Source: Balanoglossus misakiensis
Lineage: Eukaryota; Hemichordata
NCBI GenBank assembly: GCA_040954595.2
Contig: CM082588.2
Coordinates: 10,664,001 to 10,728,000, forward strand
Length of the DNA stretch: 64,000 nucleotides
Reading direction: 5' to 3'
Positions 29,476 to 42,700 of this stretch are shown here, piece by piece. Below the pieces are notes generated by a model that searched no databases, was not told the DNA's origin, and was given only the letters and a program-made list of their open reading frames with translations. Made by a program: the position numbers and the translations under genes. Each line of letters opens with the position of its first letter. Position 1 is the stretch's first letter.

Positions 29476-31350
29476 TCTGGCTCATGTAACAGTATAGCTG
29501 ATCAGCCTTTTTGTTATGTAGGTTTTTCACCTGACCTTTCAAACTTTGTAAATGGTGTAGCTTTTGATGCTCACAATTTGTATTGCCACATTTCTGTACT
29601 TTTCGACTGTGCCCTCTCGCATCATGTTCTAGCAAAGGCTATATCAGGTACCAAGACCTTCCAGTACCAGGAATTTTTAGTACCCACCGTTGTTGACACT
29701 CCACTTCTTCCAGTTATTCCGGCCTGGGTCCCCCCACACACGACTGATTGGCCCCCATGTTCGCCAGTTTCACACGAGTAGGTCCTACAAGCGCACAGGA
29801 CAGTTTTCACTTCCGGAAAACCAAACTTTGCCGGAGTGCGTATCCCTGTTCCCATTGCACTAAACATTCCAGCATGGCGAGCCAGACTTCCTGACAGGCA
29901 CAGCGGAATTATAGTTGACTTTCTTGAATTTGGTTGGCCCATCAATTTCACTGGTAATTGCTTGCCACTTGCTAGCAGGCGCAACCATAGATCCGCCTTG
30001 CAATTTGCTCACCATGTTGATGCCTTCGTTAGCACTGAAGTTAGTCTAAAGGCCACCGCTGGACCATTCGCATCTAACCCACATACTATGCCAGTGGCTA
30101 CTTCCCCGCTCTCCTCAGTCCCGAAGAAGGGGTCTCCGTATAGGCGTATTATAATGGATCTCAGTTTTCCCATCTCTAGTTCTGTCAATGCAGGTTTTTC
30201 AGCATTGACCTTCCTGCAGCAGCCTTTCCAGCTCCGCTACCCCAATATTGACACGCTGGTCGCGATTATCAGAGATTTGGGTCCCGGTTGTCTCTTGTTT
30301 AAACTAGACTTGAGTAGGGCTTACAGACAATTGCCAGTGGATCCCCACGACTTTCACCTGTTGGGTTATACATGGCGAGATTCGCTCTTTATTGATCTCC
30401 GTTTGCCATTTGGGTTGCGCTCCGCGGCGCTTGCATGTCAGGCCACCACGAACACCGTGATTGCCATGTACCATAATCTGGGTTTTCGCGCAGTCAATTA
30501 TTTTGGATGACTTTTGCGGCGCAGACACCCCTATACGGGCCCAGTCCGCCTTTTTAGCTTTGCGGTCTCTTCTCTCTGAATTAGGTCTACAGGAAGCCTT
30601 TGGTCAAGCTGTAACCCCCACAACTTGTCTCTCGTTTTTAGTCACAGAGGACAGGCTCACTGAGCTTTCAGAGCTTCTTGCTCATTGTTCAGGCAGGAAA
30701 AATGCCACTAGACGTCAGTTGCAGGTCCTTATCGGCAAGCTTTCATTTGTCTCTAGCTGTGTTCGTGCAGGCCGTCTTTTTATTAGCCGCATGCTTGACA
30801 CGCTACGTTCTGTCCAGTCAGCGCGGCATCACATTTACTTAAACGTGCAGTTCCAGAAAGATATCAGTTGGTGGATCTCTTTTCTTAGGCAATATAACGG
30901 CGTTTCGATTATTCCGGAACTGGTCTGGTCCACACCTAACAGCGTTATTTGTACAGATGCTTGCCTTTCAGGATGTGGTGGAATCTCAGCCTCACAGTAT
31001 TTCCATGCCCCATTCCCAGATTTTGTCTTGCAGCAGCAACAGCCTATCCATTGCCTTGACATGCTCACCATCGTAGTGGCGGCCAGACTTTGGGGTGACA
31101 AATGGACAGGCCTGCGCATTCTAGTCATCAGCGACAACAGCAGCATGGTACAGGTTCTTAACACCGGCCGCGGTCGCGACCCCTTTCTCATGTCAGCCGC
31201 GCGCGAACTTTGGTTTATTGCAGCGACACATCAGTTCGAGCTGAAAGCGCGCCTATCTTCCTGGCGCTCAGAACAGCATTGCCGATTGCTTGTCACGCTG
31301 GCATTTGGACCGCAAGTACCGCGACACCTTTGCCTCACTCACAGGAGATA
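29476..31350 (+). pseudogene. Ngaro/DIRS-type reverse transcriptase and RNase H, frameshifted
   Basis: From 29836 the frame shows RT blocks: ALNIPAWRARLPDRHSG, SSVPKKGSPYRRIIMDLSFP, CLLFKLDLSRAYRQLPV and LPFGLRSAALACQ. A one-base insertion near 30500 splits the catalytic motif: NYF is followed by a stop in one frame and LDDFCGAD lies in the next. The second frame (30461-31351) holds RT thumb and RNase H (VICTDACLSGCGG, ISDNSSM). Near 31240 a further frame change places the LPGAQNSIADCLSRWH block out of frame. The match to the Ngaro/DIRS group rests on the VPKK...RIIMDLS and LSRAYRQ patterns and the recombinase that follows. A frame of about 100 codons before 29780 probably belongs to the same polyprotein. 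Confidence 0.82.
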
Positions 31351-31410
31351 AACTTCTTGAAGAAACTCGTCCTTCAGAAGCATTGTTTTCACTAAACGTC
31401 TTATTTTAAT

Positions 31411-31940
31411 TTATTTGCAGCTGTGCAGCAAGATCTGGAGTTATTAAGACAAGAGGTCAAGAACTCCCGGCTAGCAGCCTTTCGTCCCGGTACGCTCAGG
31501 AACCTGAATATTCAGTTCCGCTCCTATATAAGTTTTGCACTTCACTACGGTTTGTAAGCGGTGCCTACAACGTCCACGGTTTTGGCGCTTTATGCCCAGT
31601 TTCTTAGCAGGTCGTTTAGTAGTCCTGCATCCGTTACCAATTATATTGCGGGTGTCAAGACACTTCATATACTGACCGGCCACAGCCTGAAACCTTTCGA
31701 ATGCCTGGGTTTCAAATTGGCGCTCACAGGCATCAGAAAAAGCAGTGTCCACACACCTTCTCAGAAGTTGCCTTTGACAGTTCCCATGTTGGAGGAAATT
31801 GGCAACTATTATTGATCTTTCCAACAAGTTTCATTTAACAGTTTGGTGCGCTGTTTTAATTGGCTTCTTTGCCTTTTTGAGGAAATCGAACTTGGTTCCT
31901 CCCTATAAACCAAACAACTTGTTCATATTTACTGTATACT
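31411..31940 (+). pseudogene. Tyrosine recombinase of the Ngaro/DIRS-type element, truncated
   Basis: SAM-like N-terminal domain: SVTNYIAGVKTLHILTG and LGFKLALTGIRKSS. It is interrupted by a TAA near 31556. After a frame change near 31812, FFAFLRKSNLVPPY follows, carrying the first catalytic arginine region. The later H-x-x-R and tyrosine motifs are missing, because similarity ends near 31940. No DNA methyltransferase domain lies between RNase H and recombinase, which favours Ngaro over DIRS1. Confidence 0.72.
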
Positions 31941-32032
31941 AAGTGTTATTTTTTCACAATTGGGAACAGGTACATCAAATACAAATAACAATGGTAGAGT
32001 CACATTATAATATTGTGAGAAATTACTAGTGT

Positions 32033-32046
32033 AAAGAAGAGTTATA
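32033..32046 (+). repeat. Target-site duplication, left copy (LINE insertion)
   Basis: AAAGAAGAGTTATA directly before the LINE 5' junction, repeated after the poly-A tail at 33527-33540. Confidence 0.85.
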
Positions 32047-33526
32047 CATGGCACGGTAGGGGGCTCACTTTTTATGGGAAAGTAACAATTATAAAATCCT
32101 TGGTCAATTCACAGTTTACTCATCTTTTCATGTCTCTACCATCTCCTGGTAATGACTTCTTTAAAAAGTATGAAACTTCAGTTTTTAGTTTTCAATTTTT
32201 TGTGGGGTGGTAAGCGAGACAAGATTAAGAGGAATACCATCTACAATTAATATGTAAATGGGGGTCTCAATTTGACAAATTTGCCTGCCTTTAATTTGAC
32301 GCTAAAGACAGCCTGGTTTTTGAGGATCATGTGAAACAATAGTTTATTTTGTAGTAAATGGTATAAATTTGTTCTTTCCAGTTTTGGTGGGCCCCAAGTG
32401 TATTATGCCAATTTAAAAAAAGATGATTTTCATATTTTGAACCCCATTAATTCTGTTTTCTTAAGACAAATTTATTCAGCATGGCTGCAGTATAATACCA
32501 CTACAGTATCTGATAAAGACGATGTATGCCAAGAACTAATTTGCAATAATTCTGAGATACGAATTAGTGATAAGCCAATATTGTGGAATAACTTTTCAAG
32601 GAATGGTGTTATTTTTATTAATGATCTTATCGATGCTAATTGTAAGTTTTATAATTATGAGCAGTTTACTACAATATATGGTAATATTTGTACACAATTT
32701 CAGTTATTATGTGCAATACCACTTGATTGGAAAAATATTGTACATAATTCACACTCATCCAAACTACTGGTATGTAAGCCTAATTTTCGAAATCCCAATT
32801 GTTTGTCTGGTAAAAAACTCAATAGAGAGATGTACACTTTTGTTCTGAATTTACAAACACCACAGGAGCTTTCTCCACACATAATACGTTATTGGTACGA
32901 TGTATTTGATGAAGTATTTTCCTTAAAAACTGTGTTTTCGCTTCCTTTCAAATTAACAAATGATATTAAGCTTTGGAATTTTCAGTACAAACTAATAATG
33001 AAGATCTTGCCTTCAAACCGCATGCTTTACAAATGGCGAATAATTGACTCCCCACTTTGTATTTTTTGTAAAGATGTTGTAGAGGATTATTACCATCTTT
33101 TTGGGGATTGAATTTATACTAGTCGGTTTTGGATTTCAGTGAAAGAGTGTTTTTTTACTGTTACACTTAATACACTAAGGTTAAGTGCAATGTACTGTAT
33201 TCTGGGTAATATAGATGAGGGGGGTAGTCAACTTGCAAATTTCATTCTTTTGATTGGACGTTCTTATATTTTTAAATGTAAAGTGCCGAATGTTTTGCCA
33301 AACATGCTTCAGTTTAAATCATATGTGAAATCTATTTATAAAATAGAAGATAATGTAGCCACTACAAATGATAGACAGGGGATACATCTAGAAAAATGGG
33401 GAGCTTTTGTCAACTTGTTCGTTTATTAGTGTTCTTTTTGTGGTTTCTTTCTTTTTCTTGTCTTTGTCGACTTTTTTGTTTTTGTCCTGTATTTTTGAAA
33501 TGAAAAAAAAAAAAAAAAAAAAAAAA
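32047..33526 (+). pseudogene. 5'-truncated L1/Tx1-like LINE, ORF2 C-terminus with poly-A tail
   Basis: Begins within the post-RT part of ORF2: the reading GRGLTFYGKVTIIKSL is a typical LINE block, followed by FLWGGKRDKIKR after a frame change near 32205, and NGGLNLTNLPAF. The frame from 32398 to 33111 gives ILWNNFSRNGVIFINDLID, KLWNFQYKLIMKILPSNRML and CIFCKDVVEDYYHLF (CxxC...H zinc knuckle). It resumes after a stop near 33110 up to about 33429. A short 3' UTR and 27 A residues (33503-33529) finish it. The 14-bp duplication on both sides shows target-primed insertion with 5' truncation. The copy is dead. Confidence 0.88.
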
Positions 33527-33540
33527 AAAGAAGAGTTATA
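33527..33540 (+). repeat. Target-site duplication, right copy (LINE insertion)
   Basis: AAAGAAGAGTTATA following, and merging with, the poly-A tail; matches 32033-32046. Confidence 0.85.
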
Positions 33541-34177
33541 TGTATTCAGTTTCATGTCAGTTTCTGACTTATACCAACAACAGTGTTTTCTCACATAAAA
33601 TTAGGAATGATATGGATGTACTGTAATACTGTCATTGCAACTCGGTGAACACGTATTTTCATGCAGTTTTTCCAATCAAAACTGGAAATATAATGTAATG
33701 TACAAAACATGCTCTACTAAATAAACCTTATAACTTAAAACTTAAAAATTATATCTTGTTTTGAATGAGCATTGTGCTATGTGATTTGTAGTCAGCTTTT
33801 GAATAAATTACATGTGATTTTTACATATACAGGAGAAATGAACAATGTCATTGTAATTATTTAAGGTATTAACTTCACATCTGATAGACAGGTTGGCAAC
33901 CTCAGACTAAGTTCTTGGATGACTAAAAACTACAAGCAAATATTCAAACTCAGTGAATGTTCTCCAGACATGACATCTCAATGAAGCTAAGCTTAAACTA
34001 CCATACTACACATGACTGAGTGTACTCCTTGCTTGACATGCAAAGTAGCTAAGTTGTTAAACATCAATTCTACAAAAACCTGACATTTTAACAAACAACA
34101 ACAACACATACATTTACAACATTGACAATCACTGCATTTCAGTCTGCACTTCTCCTTGTAGTGGGGCAGTTAACCCA
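33541..34177. other. Unassigned AT-rich sequence
   Basis: No open frame of note. It is the continuation of the locus interrupted by the LINE. No repeat recognised. Confidence 0.4.
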
Positions 34178-34400
34178 AAAATCGTGCAATTTGGGTTAAA
34201 AGCATGAAACTTGGTACACTTATGGCGGCCATTTTCTGATATGGATCTAAAATGACACAGCCCTCTAGTGACCAGAAACAGATATCAAACTTTAAAATCG
34301 TGCACTTTGGGTTAAAAGCATGAAATTTGGTACAATTATTCATTGACCCATGGCGGACATTTTCCAATATGGATCCCAAAATAGCGGCCAGAAACTGACA
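34178..34400 (+). repeat. 117-bp tandem repeat, two copies
   Basis: AATCGTGCA(A/C)TTTGGGTT and AAAAGCATGAAA at about 34180 and 34297, followed in both by GGCGG(C/A)CATTTTC and ATATGGATC. The second copy has an insertion near 34345. It contains the ATGGCGG(A/C)CATTTT phrase common in invertebrate repeats. Confidence 0.8.
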
Positions 34401-34508
34401 TTCACACTTCTCTCCCATTATTGGCACTTTTTGGTCAATTGTAACACTCAGAAACAGGAATATGGGTTGTAAAACATACTTGCTTCCATACATTCCTCTG
34501 TATATTAT

Positions 34509-34923
34509 CCTAATTGTGATGTACATGTATCAGATCAATCTTGATGACATTCTCCTTTACAGTAACAAAGAGCACTGCTGTCAGACTAGACCTAAAGCAC
34601 CTACAGGAACATGTGCATTACTTTTTACAACTGATTTCCTGAGGTTGACTCTTTTCTTGGGCTTGACTAAGAGTTTTCCAACTTGATTTCCAATGGGATT
34701 CTGTTGGTTTGATATAGCTTTGCTAGGTTTCTCATAGCACATGTTCTTTTAGAGCTGCCTGTGTAGAAGGAATATTCTCAAGAACCCTTGACTTTCTGGA
34801 GAAGAGATATTGTCTTACCCTTTGCATGACTTTGAGTATTCAACTGGTTCTGTTATACCGAAGAACAAATTGTTCAATTAGTAACATACAAGATTGATCT
34901 GATACATGTACATCAGGATTAGG
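34509..34923. repeat. Inverted repeat, 35-nt arms 345 bp apart
   Basis: Left arm 34509-34543 and right arm 34889-34923 match at 33 of 35 positions in opposite orientation, sharing GATGTACATGTATCAGATCA and ATCTTG. They bracket the transposon-derived fragment at 34720-34830, so they could be remnants of terminal inverted repeats or of an inverted duplication. Confidence 0.7.
34720..34830 (-). pseudogene. Fragment of a repeat-associated coding family (IPSTQAAL motif)
   Basis: The minus-strand reading from 34827 gives VRQYLFSRKSRVLENIP followed by STQAALKEHV, then stops at 34732 and again at 34723. This phrase matches a protein family of unknown function that is common in repeats of cnidarians, fish and other aquatic animals, which I recognise only by its motif. 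Only about 32 residues remain. It lies inside the inverted repeat 34509-34923. Confidence 0.5.
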
Positions 34924-34934
34924 AGAATATTCAA

Positions 34935-35338
34935 AGCGATCTGGAGCAGATAAGATAGGATGATTTTCTCCCGGCCTCCAGCATCTGCCAACTCCTGTCT
35001 GTCACCTAATAATCTGACAAGTCATAATAAGGAGATTTTTCTTATTTGTGGTTTAAATAATACTGTACTTTTGGTAGGAGTTTTTGATACAGTGTGATGG
35101 AAAAGAGGAATCAGTGTTAATTTCTTTAGATGATTGTTGATTTTGTGACATTCAGGTTTTTTTCACTATTAAACATGTCACTTGATATGCTTATTTTTTT
35201 CATGAAAAATTTAAAACAAAACTTTAAAATTACATTAGAATTTAATGAATTTTGAATTATGGTTATCTCTTACATTATTACTACTTTTATAAATATTTAC
35301 ATCATAATGTGTCAATTCTTTTTATCTGAATTAATTAG
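34935..35338. other. Unassigned AT-rich sequence before the long satellite
   Basis: No gene or repeat seen. The satellite begins abruptly at about 35339 in the middle of a monomer. Confidence 0.4.
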
Positions 35339-36000
35339 ACTGGAAGCAACCACGGAAATTTTAGAACTATCCGTCGATCTACAGAGTATAGTGGAAAACG
35401 TTCATATGCGCATAGGCCTATCAATGTGTTCTGCGCATCACAAAAGATTTTTGTAAACAAACGAGGATGTGTTTGGAAGCAACCATGGAAATTTTAGAAC
35501 TATCCGTCGATCTACGGAGTCTAGTGGAAAACTTTCCAATGCGCATAGGCCTATCTATGTGTTCTGCGCATCACAACAGAATTTTGTAAACAAACGAGGA
35601 TGTGTTTGGAAGCAACCATGGAAATTTTAGAACTATCCGTCGATATACAGAGTCTAGTGGAAAACGTTCATATGCGCATAGGCCTATCTATGTGTTCTGC
35701 GCATCACAACAGATTTTTGTAAACAAACGAGGATGTGTTTGGAAGCAACCATGGAAATTTTAGAACTATCCGTCGATCTACGGAGTCTAGTGGAAAACTT
35801 TCCAATGCGCATAGGCCTATCTATGTGTTCTGCGCATCACAACAGAATTTTGTAAACAAACGAGGATGTGTTTGGAAGCAACCATGGAAATTTTAGAACT
35901 ATCCGTCGATATACAGAGTCTAGTGGAAAACGTTCTTATGCGCATAGGCCTCTCTATGTGTTCTGCGCATCACAACAGAATTTTGTAAACACACGATGCT

Positions 36001-39000
36001 TTGTTTGGAAGCAACCATGGAAATTTTAGAACTATCCGTCGATCTACGGAGTCTAGTGGAAAAATTTCTTATGCGCAAAGGCATATGTATGTGTTCTACG
36101 CATCACAACATAATTCTGTAAATAAACGAGGCTGTTTGGAAACAACCATGGACATTTTACAACTGTCCGTCGATCTACAGAGTCTGGTGGAAAAGTTTCT
36201 TATGCGCATAGGCCTATTACGTGTTCTGCGCCTCACAACAGAATTCGGTAAATAAACGAGGCTGTTTGGAAGCAACCATGGAAATTTTAGAACTATCCGT
36301 CGATCTACGGAGTCTAGTGGAAAACTTTCCAATGCGCATAGGCCTATCTATGTGTTCTGCGCATCACAACAGAATTTTGTAAACAAACGAGGATGTGTTT
36401 GGAAGCAACCATGGAAATTTTAGAACTATCCGTCGATCTACGGAGTCTAGTGGAAACATTTCCAATGCGCATAGGCCTATCTATGTGTTCTGCGCATCAC
36501 AACAGAATTTTGTAAACAAACGAGGATGTGTTTGGAAGCAACCATGGAAATTTTAGAACTATCCGTCGATATACAGAGTCTAGTGGAAAACGTTCTTATG
36601 CGCATAGACCTCTCTATGTGTTCTGCGCATCACAACAGAATTTTGTAAACAAACGATGCTTTGTTTGGAAGCAACCATGGAAATTTTAGAACTATCCGTC
36701 GATCTACGGAGTCTAGTGGAAAAATTTCTTATGCGCATAGGCATATGTATGTGTTCTACGCATCACAACATAATTCGGTAAATAAACGAGGCTGTTTGGA
36801 AACAACCATGGAAATTTTACAACTGTCCGTCGATCTACAGAGTCTGGTGGAAAAGTTTCTTATGCGCATAGGCCTATTACGTGTTCTGCGCCTCACAACA
36901 GAATTCGGTAAATAAACGAGGCTGTTTGGAAGCAACCATGGAAATTTTAGAACTATCCGTCGATCTACAGAGTCTAGTGGAAAACGTTCTTATGCGCATA
37001 GGCCTATCTATGTATTATGCGCATCACAACAGAATTTTGTAAACAAACGAGGATGTGTTTGGAAGCAACCATGGAAATTTTAGAACTATCCGTCGATATA
37101 CAGAGTCTAGTGGAAAACGTTCTTATGCGCATAGGCCTCTCTATGTGTTCTGCGCATCACAACAGAATTTTGTAAACAAACGATGCTTTGTTTGGAAGCA
37201 ACCATGGAAATTTTAGAACTATCCGTCGATCTACGGAGTCTAGTGGAAAAATTTCTTATGCGCATAGGCATATGTATGTGTTCTACGCATCACAACATAA
37301 TTCTGTAAATAAACGAGGCTGTTTGGAAACAACCATGGACATTTTACAACTGTCCGTCGATCTACAGAGTCTGGTGGAAAAGTTTCTTATGCGCATAGGC
37401 CTATTACGTGTTCTGCGCCTCACAACAGAATTCGGTAAATAAACGAGGCTGTTTGGAAGCAACCATGGAAATTTTAGAACTATCCGTCGATCTACGGAGT
37501 CTAGTGGAAAACTTTCCAATGCGCATAGGCCTATCTATGTGTTCTGCGCATCACAACAGAATTTTGTAAACAAACGAGGATGTGTTTGGAAGCAACCATG
37601 GAAATTTTAGAACTATCCGTCGATCTACGGAGTCTAGTGGAAACATTTCCAATGCGCATAGGCCTATCTATGTGTTCTGCGCATCACAACAGAATTTTGT
37701 AAACAAACGAGGATGTGTTTGGAAGCAACCATGGAAATTTTAGAACTATCCGTCGATATACAGAGTCTAGTGGAAAACGTTCTTATGCGCATAGGCCTCT
37801 CTATGTGTTCTGCGCATCACAACAGAATTTTGTAAACAAACGATGCTTTGTTTGGAAGCAACCATGGAAATTTTAGAACTATCCGTCGATCTACGGAGTC
37901 TAGTGGAAAAATTTCTTATGCGCATAGGCATATGTATGTGTTCTACGCATCACAACATAATTCGGTAAATAAACGAGGCTGTTTGGAAACAACCATGGAA
38001 ATTTTACAACTGTCCGTCGATCTACAGAGTCTGGTGGAAAAGTTTCTTATGCGCATAGGCCTATTACGTGTTCTGCGCCTCACAACAGAATTCGGTAAAT
38101 AAACGAGGCTGTTTGGAAGCAACCATGGAAATTTTAGAACTATCCGTCGATCTACAGAGTCTAGTGGAAAACGTTCTTATGCGCATAGGCCTATCTATGT
38201 ATTATGCGCATCACAACAGAATTTTGTAAACAAACGAGGATGTGTTTGGAAGCAACCATGGAAATTTTAGAACTATCCGTCGATATACAGAGTCTAGTGG
38301 AAAACGTTCTTATGCGCATAGGCCTCTCTATGTGTTCTGCGCATCACAACAGAATTTTGTAAACAAACGATGCTTTGTTTGGAAGCAACCATGGAAATTT
38401 TAGAACTATCCGTCGATCTACGGAGTCTAGTGGAAAAATTTCTTATGCGCATAGGCATATGTATGTGTTCTACGCAACACAACAGAATTCGGTAAATAAA
38501 CGAGGCTGTTTGGAAACAACCATGGAAATTTTACAACTATCCGTCGATCTACAGAGTCTGGTGGAAAACTTTCTGATGCGCATAGGCCTATTACGTGTTC
38601 TGCGCCTCACAACAGAATTCGGTAAATAAACGAGGCTGTTTGGAAGCAACCATGGAAATTTTAGAACTATCCGTCGATCTACAGAGTCTAGTGGAAAACG
38701 TTCTTATGCGCATAGGCCTATCTAAATAAACGAGGCTGTATTTGGAAGCAACAAAGTAAATTTTACAACTATACGTCGATCTACGGAGTCTAGTGGAAAA
38801 ATTTCTTATGCGCATAGGCATATGTATGTGTTCTGCGTCTCACAACAGAATTCGGTAAATAAACGAGGCTGTTTGGAAGCAACCATGGAAATTTTAGAAC
38901 TATCCGTCGATCTACGGAGTATAGTGGAAAACGTTCATATGCACATAGGCCTATCTATGTGTTCTGCGCATCACAACAGATTTTTGTAAACAAACGAGGA

Positions 39001-39561
39001 TGTGTTTGGAAGCAACCATGGAAATTTTAGAACTATCCGTCCATCTACGGAGTCTAGTGGAAAACTTTCCGATGCGCATAGGCCTATCTATGTGTTCTGC
39101 GCATCACAACAGAATTTTGTAAACAAACGAGGATGTGTTTGGAAGCAACCATGGAAATTTTAGAACTATCCGTCGATCTACAGAGTCTAGTGGAAAACGT
39201 TCTTATGCGCATAGGCCTCTCTATTTGTTCTGCGCATCACAACAGAATTTTGTATACAAACGATGCTTTGTTTGGAAGCAACCATGGAAATTTTAGAACT
39301 ATCCGTCGATCTACGGAGTCTAGTGGAAAAATTTCTTATGCGCATAGGCATATGTATGTGTTCTACGCATCACAACAGAATTCGGTATATAAACGAGGCT
39401 GTTTGGAAACAACCATGGAAATTTTACAACTGTCTGTCGATCTACAGAGTCTGGTGGAAAAGTTTCTTATGCGCATAGGCCTATTACGTGTTCTGCGCCT
39501 CACAAGAGAATTCGGTAAATAAACGAGGCTGTTTGGAAGCAACCATGGAAATTTTAGAACT
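36001..39561 (+). repeat. Higher-order repeat of the 132-bp satellite, 1187 bp (9 monomers), about three copies
   Basis: The same variant monomer order restarts at 36001, 37188 and 38375. A 660-bp (5-monomer) step is nested inside (36001 to 36661, 37188 to 37848). The third copy is interrupted by a shortened monomer near 38720. Confidence 0.85.
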
Positions 39562-39794
39562 ATCCGTCGATCTACAGAGTCTAGTGGAAAACGTTCTTAT
39601 GCGCATAGGACTATCTATGTATTATGCGCATCACAACAGAATTTTGTAAACAAACGAGGATGTGTTTGGAAGCAACCATGGAAATTTTAGAACTATCCGT
39701 CGATATACAGAGTCTAGTGGAAAACGTTCATATGCGCATAGGCCTCTCTATATGTTCTGCGCATCACAACAGAATTTTGTAAACAAACGATGCT

Positions 39795-42700
39795 TTGTTT
39801 GGAAGCAACCATGGAAATTTTAGAACTATCCGTCGATCTACGGAGTCTAGTGGAAAAATTTCTTATGCGCATAGGCATATGTATGTGTTCTACGCATCAC
39901 AACAGAATTCGGTAAATAAACGAGGCTGTTTGGAAACAACCATGGAAATTTTACAACTATCCGTCGATCTACAGAGTCTGGTGGAAAAGTCTCTTATGCG
40001 CATAGGCCTATTACGTGTTCTGCGCCTCACAACAGAATTCGGTAAATAAACGAGGCTGTTTGGAAGCAACCATGGAAATTTTAGAACTATCCGTCGATCT
40101 ACAGAGTATAGTGAAAAACGTTCTTATGCGCATAGGCCTATCTATGTATTATGCGCATCACAACAGAAATCGCTAAATAAACGAGGCTGTATTTGGAAGC
40201 AACCATGTAAATTTTACAACTATCCGTCGATCTACGGAGTCTAGTGGAAAAATTTCTTATGCGCATAGGCATATGTATGTGTTCTGCGTCTCACAACAGA
40301 ATTCTGTAAATAAACGAGGCTGTTTGGAAGCAACCATGGAAATTTTAGAACTATCCGTCGATCTACAGAGTATAGTGGAAAACGTTCATATGCGCATAGG
40401 CCTATCTATGTGTTCTGCGCATCACAACAGAATTTTGTAAACAAACGATGCTTTGTTTGGAAGCAACCATGGAAATTTTAGAACTATCCGTCGATCTACG
40501 GAGTCTAGTGGTAAAATTTCTTATGCGCATAGGCATATGTATGTATTCTACGCATCACAACAGAATTCGGTAAATAAACGAGGCTGTTTGGAAGCAACCA
40601 TGGAAATTTTAGAACTATCCGTCGATCTACAGAGTCTACTGGAAAACGTTCTTATGCGCATAGGCATATGTATGTATTCTACGCATCACAACAGAATTCG
40701 GTAAATAAACGAGGCTGTTTGGAAGCAACCATGGAAATTTTAGAACTATCCGTCGATCTACAGAGTCTACTGGAAAACGTTCTTATGCGCATAGGCCTAT
40801 CTATGTATTATGCGCATCACAACATAATTTTGTAAACAAACGAGGATGTGCTTGGAAGCAACCATGGAAATTTTAGAACTATCCGTCGATATACAGAGTC
40901 CAGTGGAAAACGTTCTTATGCGCATAGGCCTCTCTATTTGTTCTGCGCATCACAACAGAATTTTGTATACAAACGATGCTTTGTTTGGAAGCAACCATGG
41001 AAATTTTAGAACTATCCGTCGATCTACGGAGTCTAGTGGAAAAATTTCTTATGCGCATAGGCATATGTATGTGTTCTACGCATCACAAAAGAATTCGGTA
41101 AATAAACGAGGCTGTTTGGAAACAACCATGGAAATTTTACAACTATCCGTCGATCTACAGAGTCTAGTGGAAAACGTTCTTATGCGCATAGGCCTATCTA
41201 TGTATTATGCGCATCACAACAGAATTTTGTAAACAAACGAGGATGTGTTTGGAAGCAACCATGGAAATTTTAGAACTATCCGTCGATATACAGAGTCTAG
41301 TGGAAAACGTTCATATGCGCATAGGCCTCTCTATGTGTTCTGCGCATCACAACAGAATTTTGTAAACAAACGATGCTTTGTTTGGAAGCAACCATGGAAA
41401 TTTTAGAACTATCCGTCGATCTACGGAGTCTAGTGGAAAAATTTCTTATGCGCATAGGCATATGTATGTGTTCTACGCATCACAACAGAATTCGGTAAAT
41501 AAACGAGGCTGTTTGGAAACAACCATGGAAATTTTACAACTATCCGTCGATCTACAGAGTCTGGTGGAAAAGTCTCTTATGCGCATAGGCCTATTACGTG
41601 TTCTGCGCCTCACAACAGAATTCGGTAAATAAAAGAGGCTGTTTGGAAGCAACCATGGAAATTTTAGAACTATCCGTCGATCTACAGAGTCTAGTGAAAA
41701 ACGTTCTTATGCGCATAGGCCTATCTATGTATTATGCGCATCACAACAGAAATCGCTAAATAAACGAGGCTGTATTTGGAAGCAACCATGTAAATTTTAC
41801 AACTATCCGTCGATCTACGGAGTCTAGTGGAAAAATTTCTTATGCGCATAGGCATATGTATGTGTTCTGCGTCTCACAACAGAATTCTGTAAATAAACGA
41901 GGCTGTTTGGAAGCAACCATGGAAATTTTAGAACTATCCGTCGATCTACAGAGTATAGTGGAAAACGTTCATATGCGCATAGGCCTATCTATGTGTTCTG
42001 CGCATCACAACAGAATTTTGTAAACAAACGATGCTTTGTTTGGAAGCAACCATGGAAATTTTAGAACTATCCGTCGATCTACGGAGTCTAGTGGTAAAAT
42101 TTCTTATGCGCATAGGCATATGTATGTATTCTACGCATCACAACAGAATTCGGTAAATAAACGAGGCTGTTTGGAAGCAACCATGGAAATTTTAGAACTA
42201 TCCGTCGATCTACAGAGTCTACTGGAAAACGTTCTTATGCGCATAGGCCTATCTATGTATTATGCGCATCATAACATAATTTTGTAAACAAACGAGGATG
42301 TGTTTGGAAGCAACCATGGAAATTTTAGAACTATCCGTCGATATACAGAGTCTAGTGGAAAACTTTCTTATGCGCATAGGCATATGTATGTGTTCTGCGT
42401 CTCACAACAGAATTCTGTAAATAAACGAGGCTGTTTGGAAGCAACCATGGAAATTTTAGAACTATCCGTCGATCTACAGAGTATAGTGGAAAACGTTCAT
42501 ATGCGCATAGGCCTATCTATGTGTTCTGCGCATCACAACAGAATTTTGTAAACAAACGATGCTTTGTTTGGAAGCAACCATGGAAATTTTAGAACTATCC
42601 GTCGATCTACGGAGTCTAGTGGTAAAATTTCTTATGCGCATAGGCATATGTATGTATTCTACGCATCACAACAGAATTCGGTAAATAAACGAGGCTGTTT

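Noticed and set aside
33388-33598. Lysine- and phenylalanine-rich frames near 33.5 kb.
   Set aside because: They are translations of the LINE poly-A tail and flank.
34527-34686. A plus-strand reading containing LDDILLYS, resembling a gypsy reverse transcriptase active site.
   Set aside because: Only about 15 residues match, no neighbouring RT blocks follow, and the minus strand nearby has a better match to another repeat-associated family.
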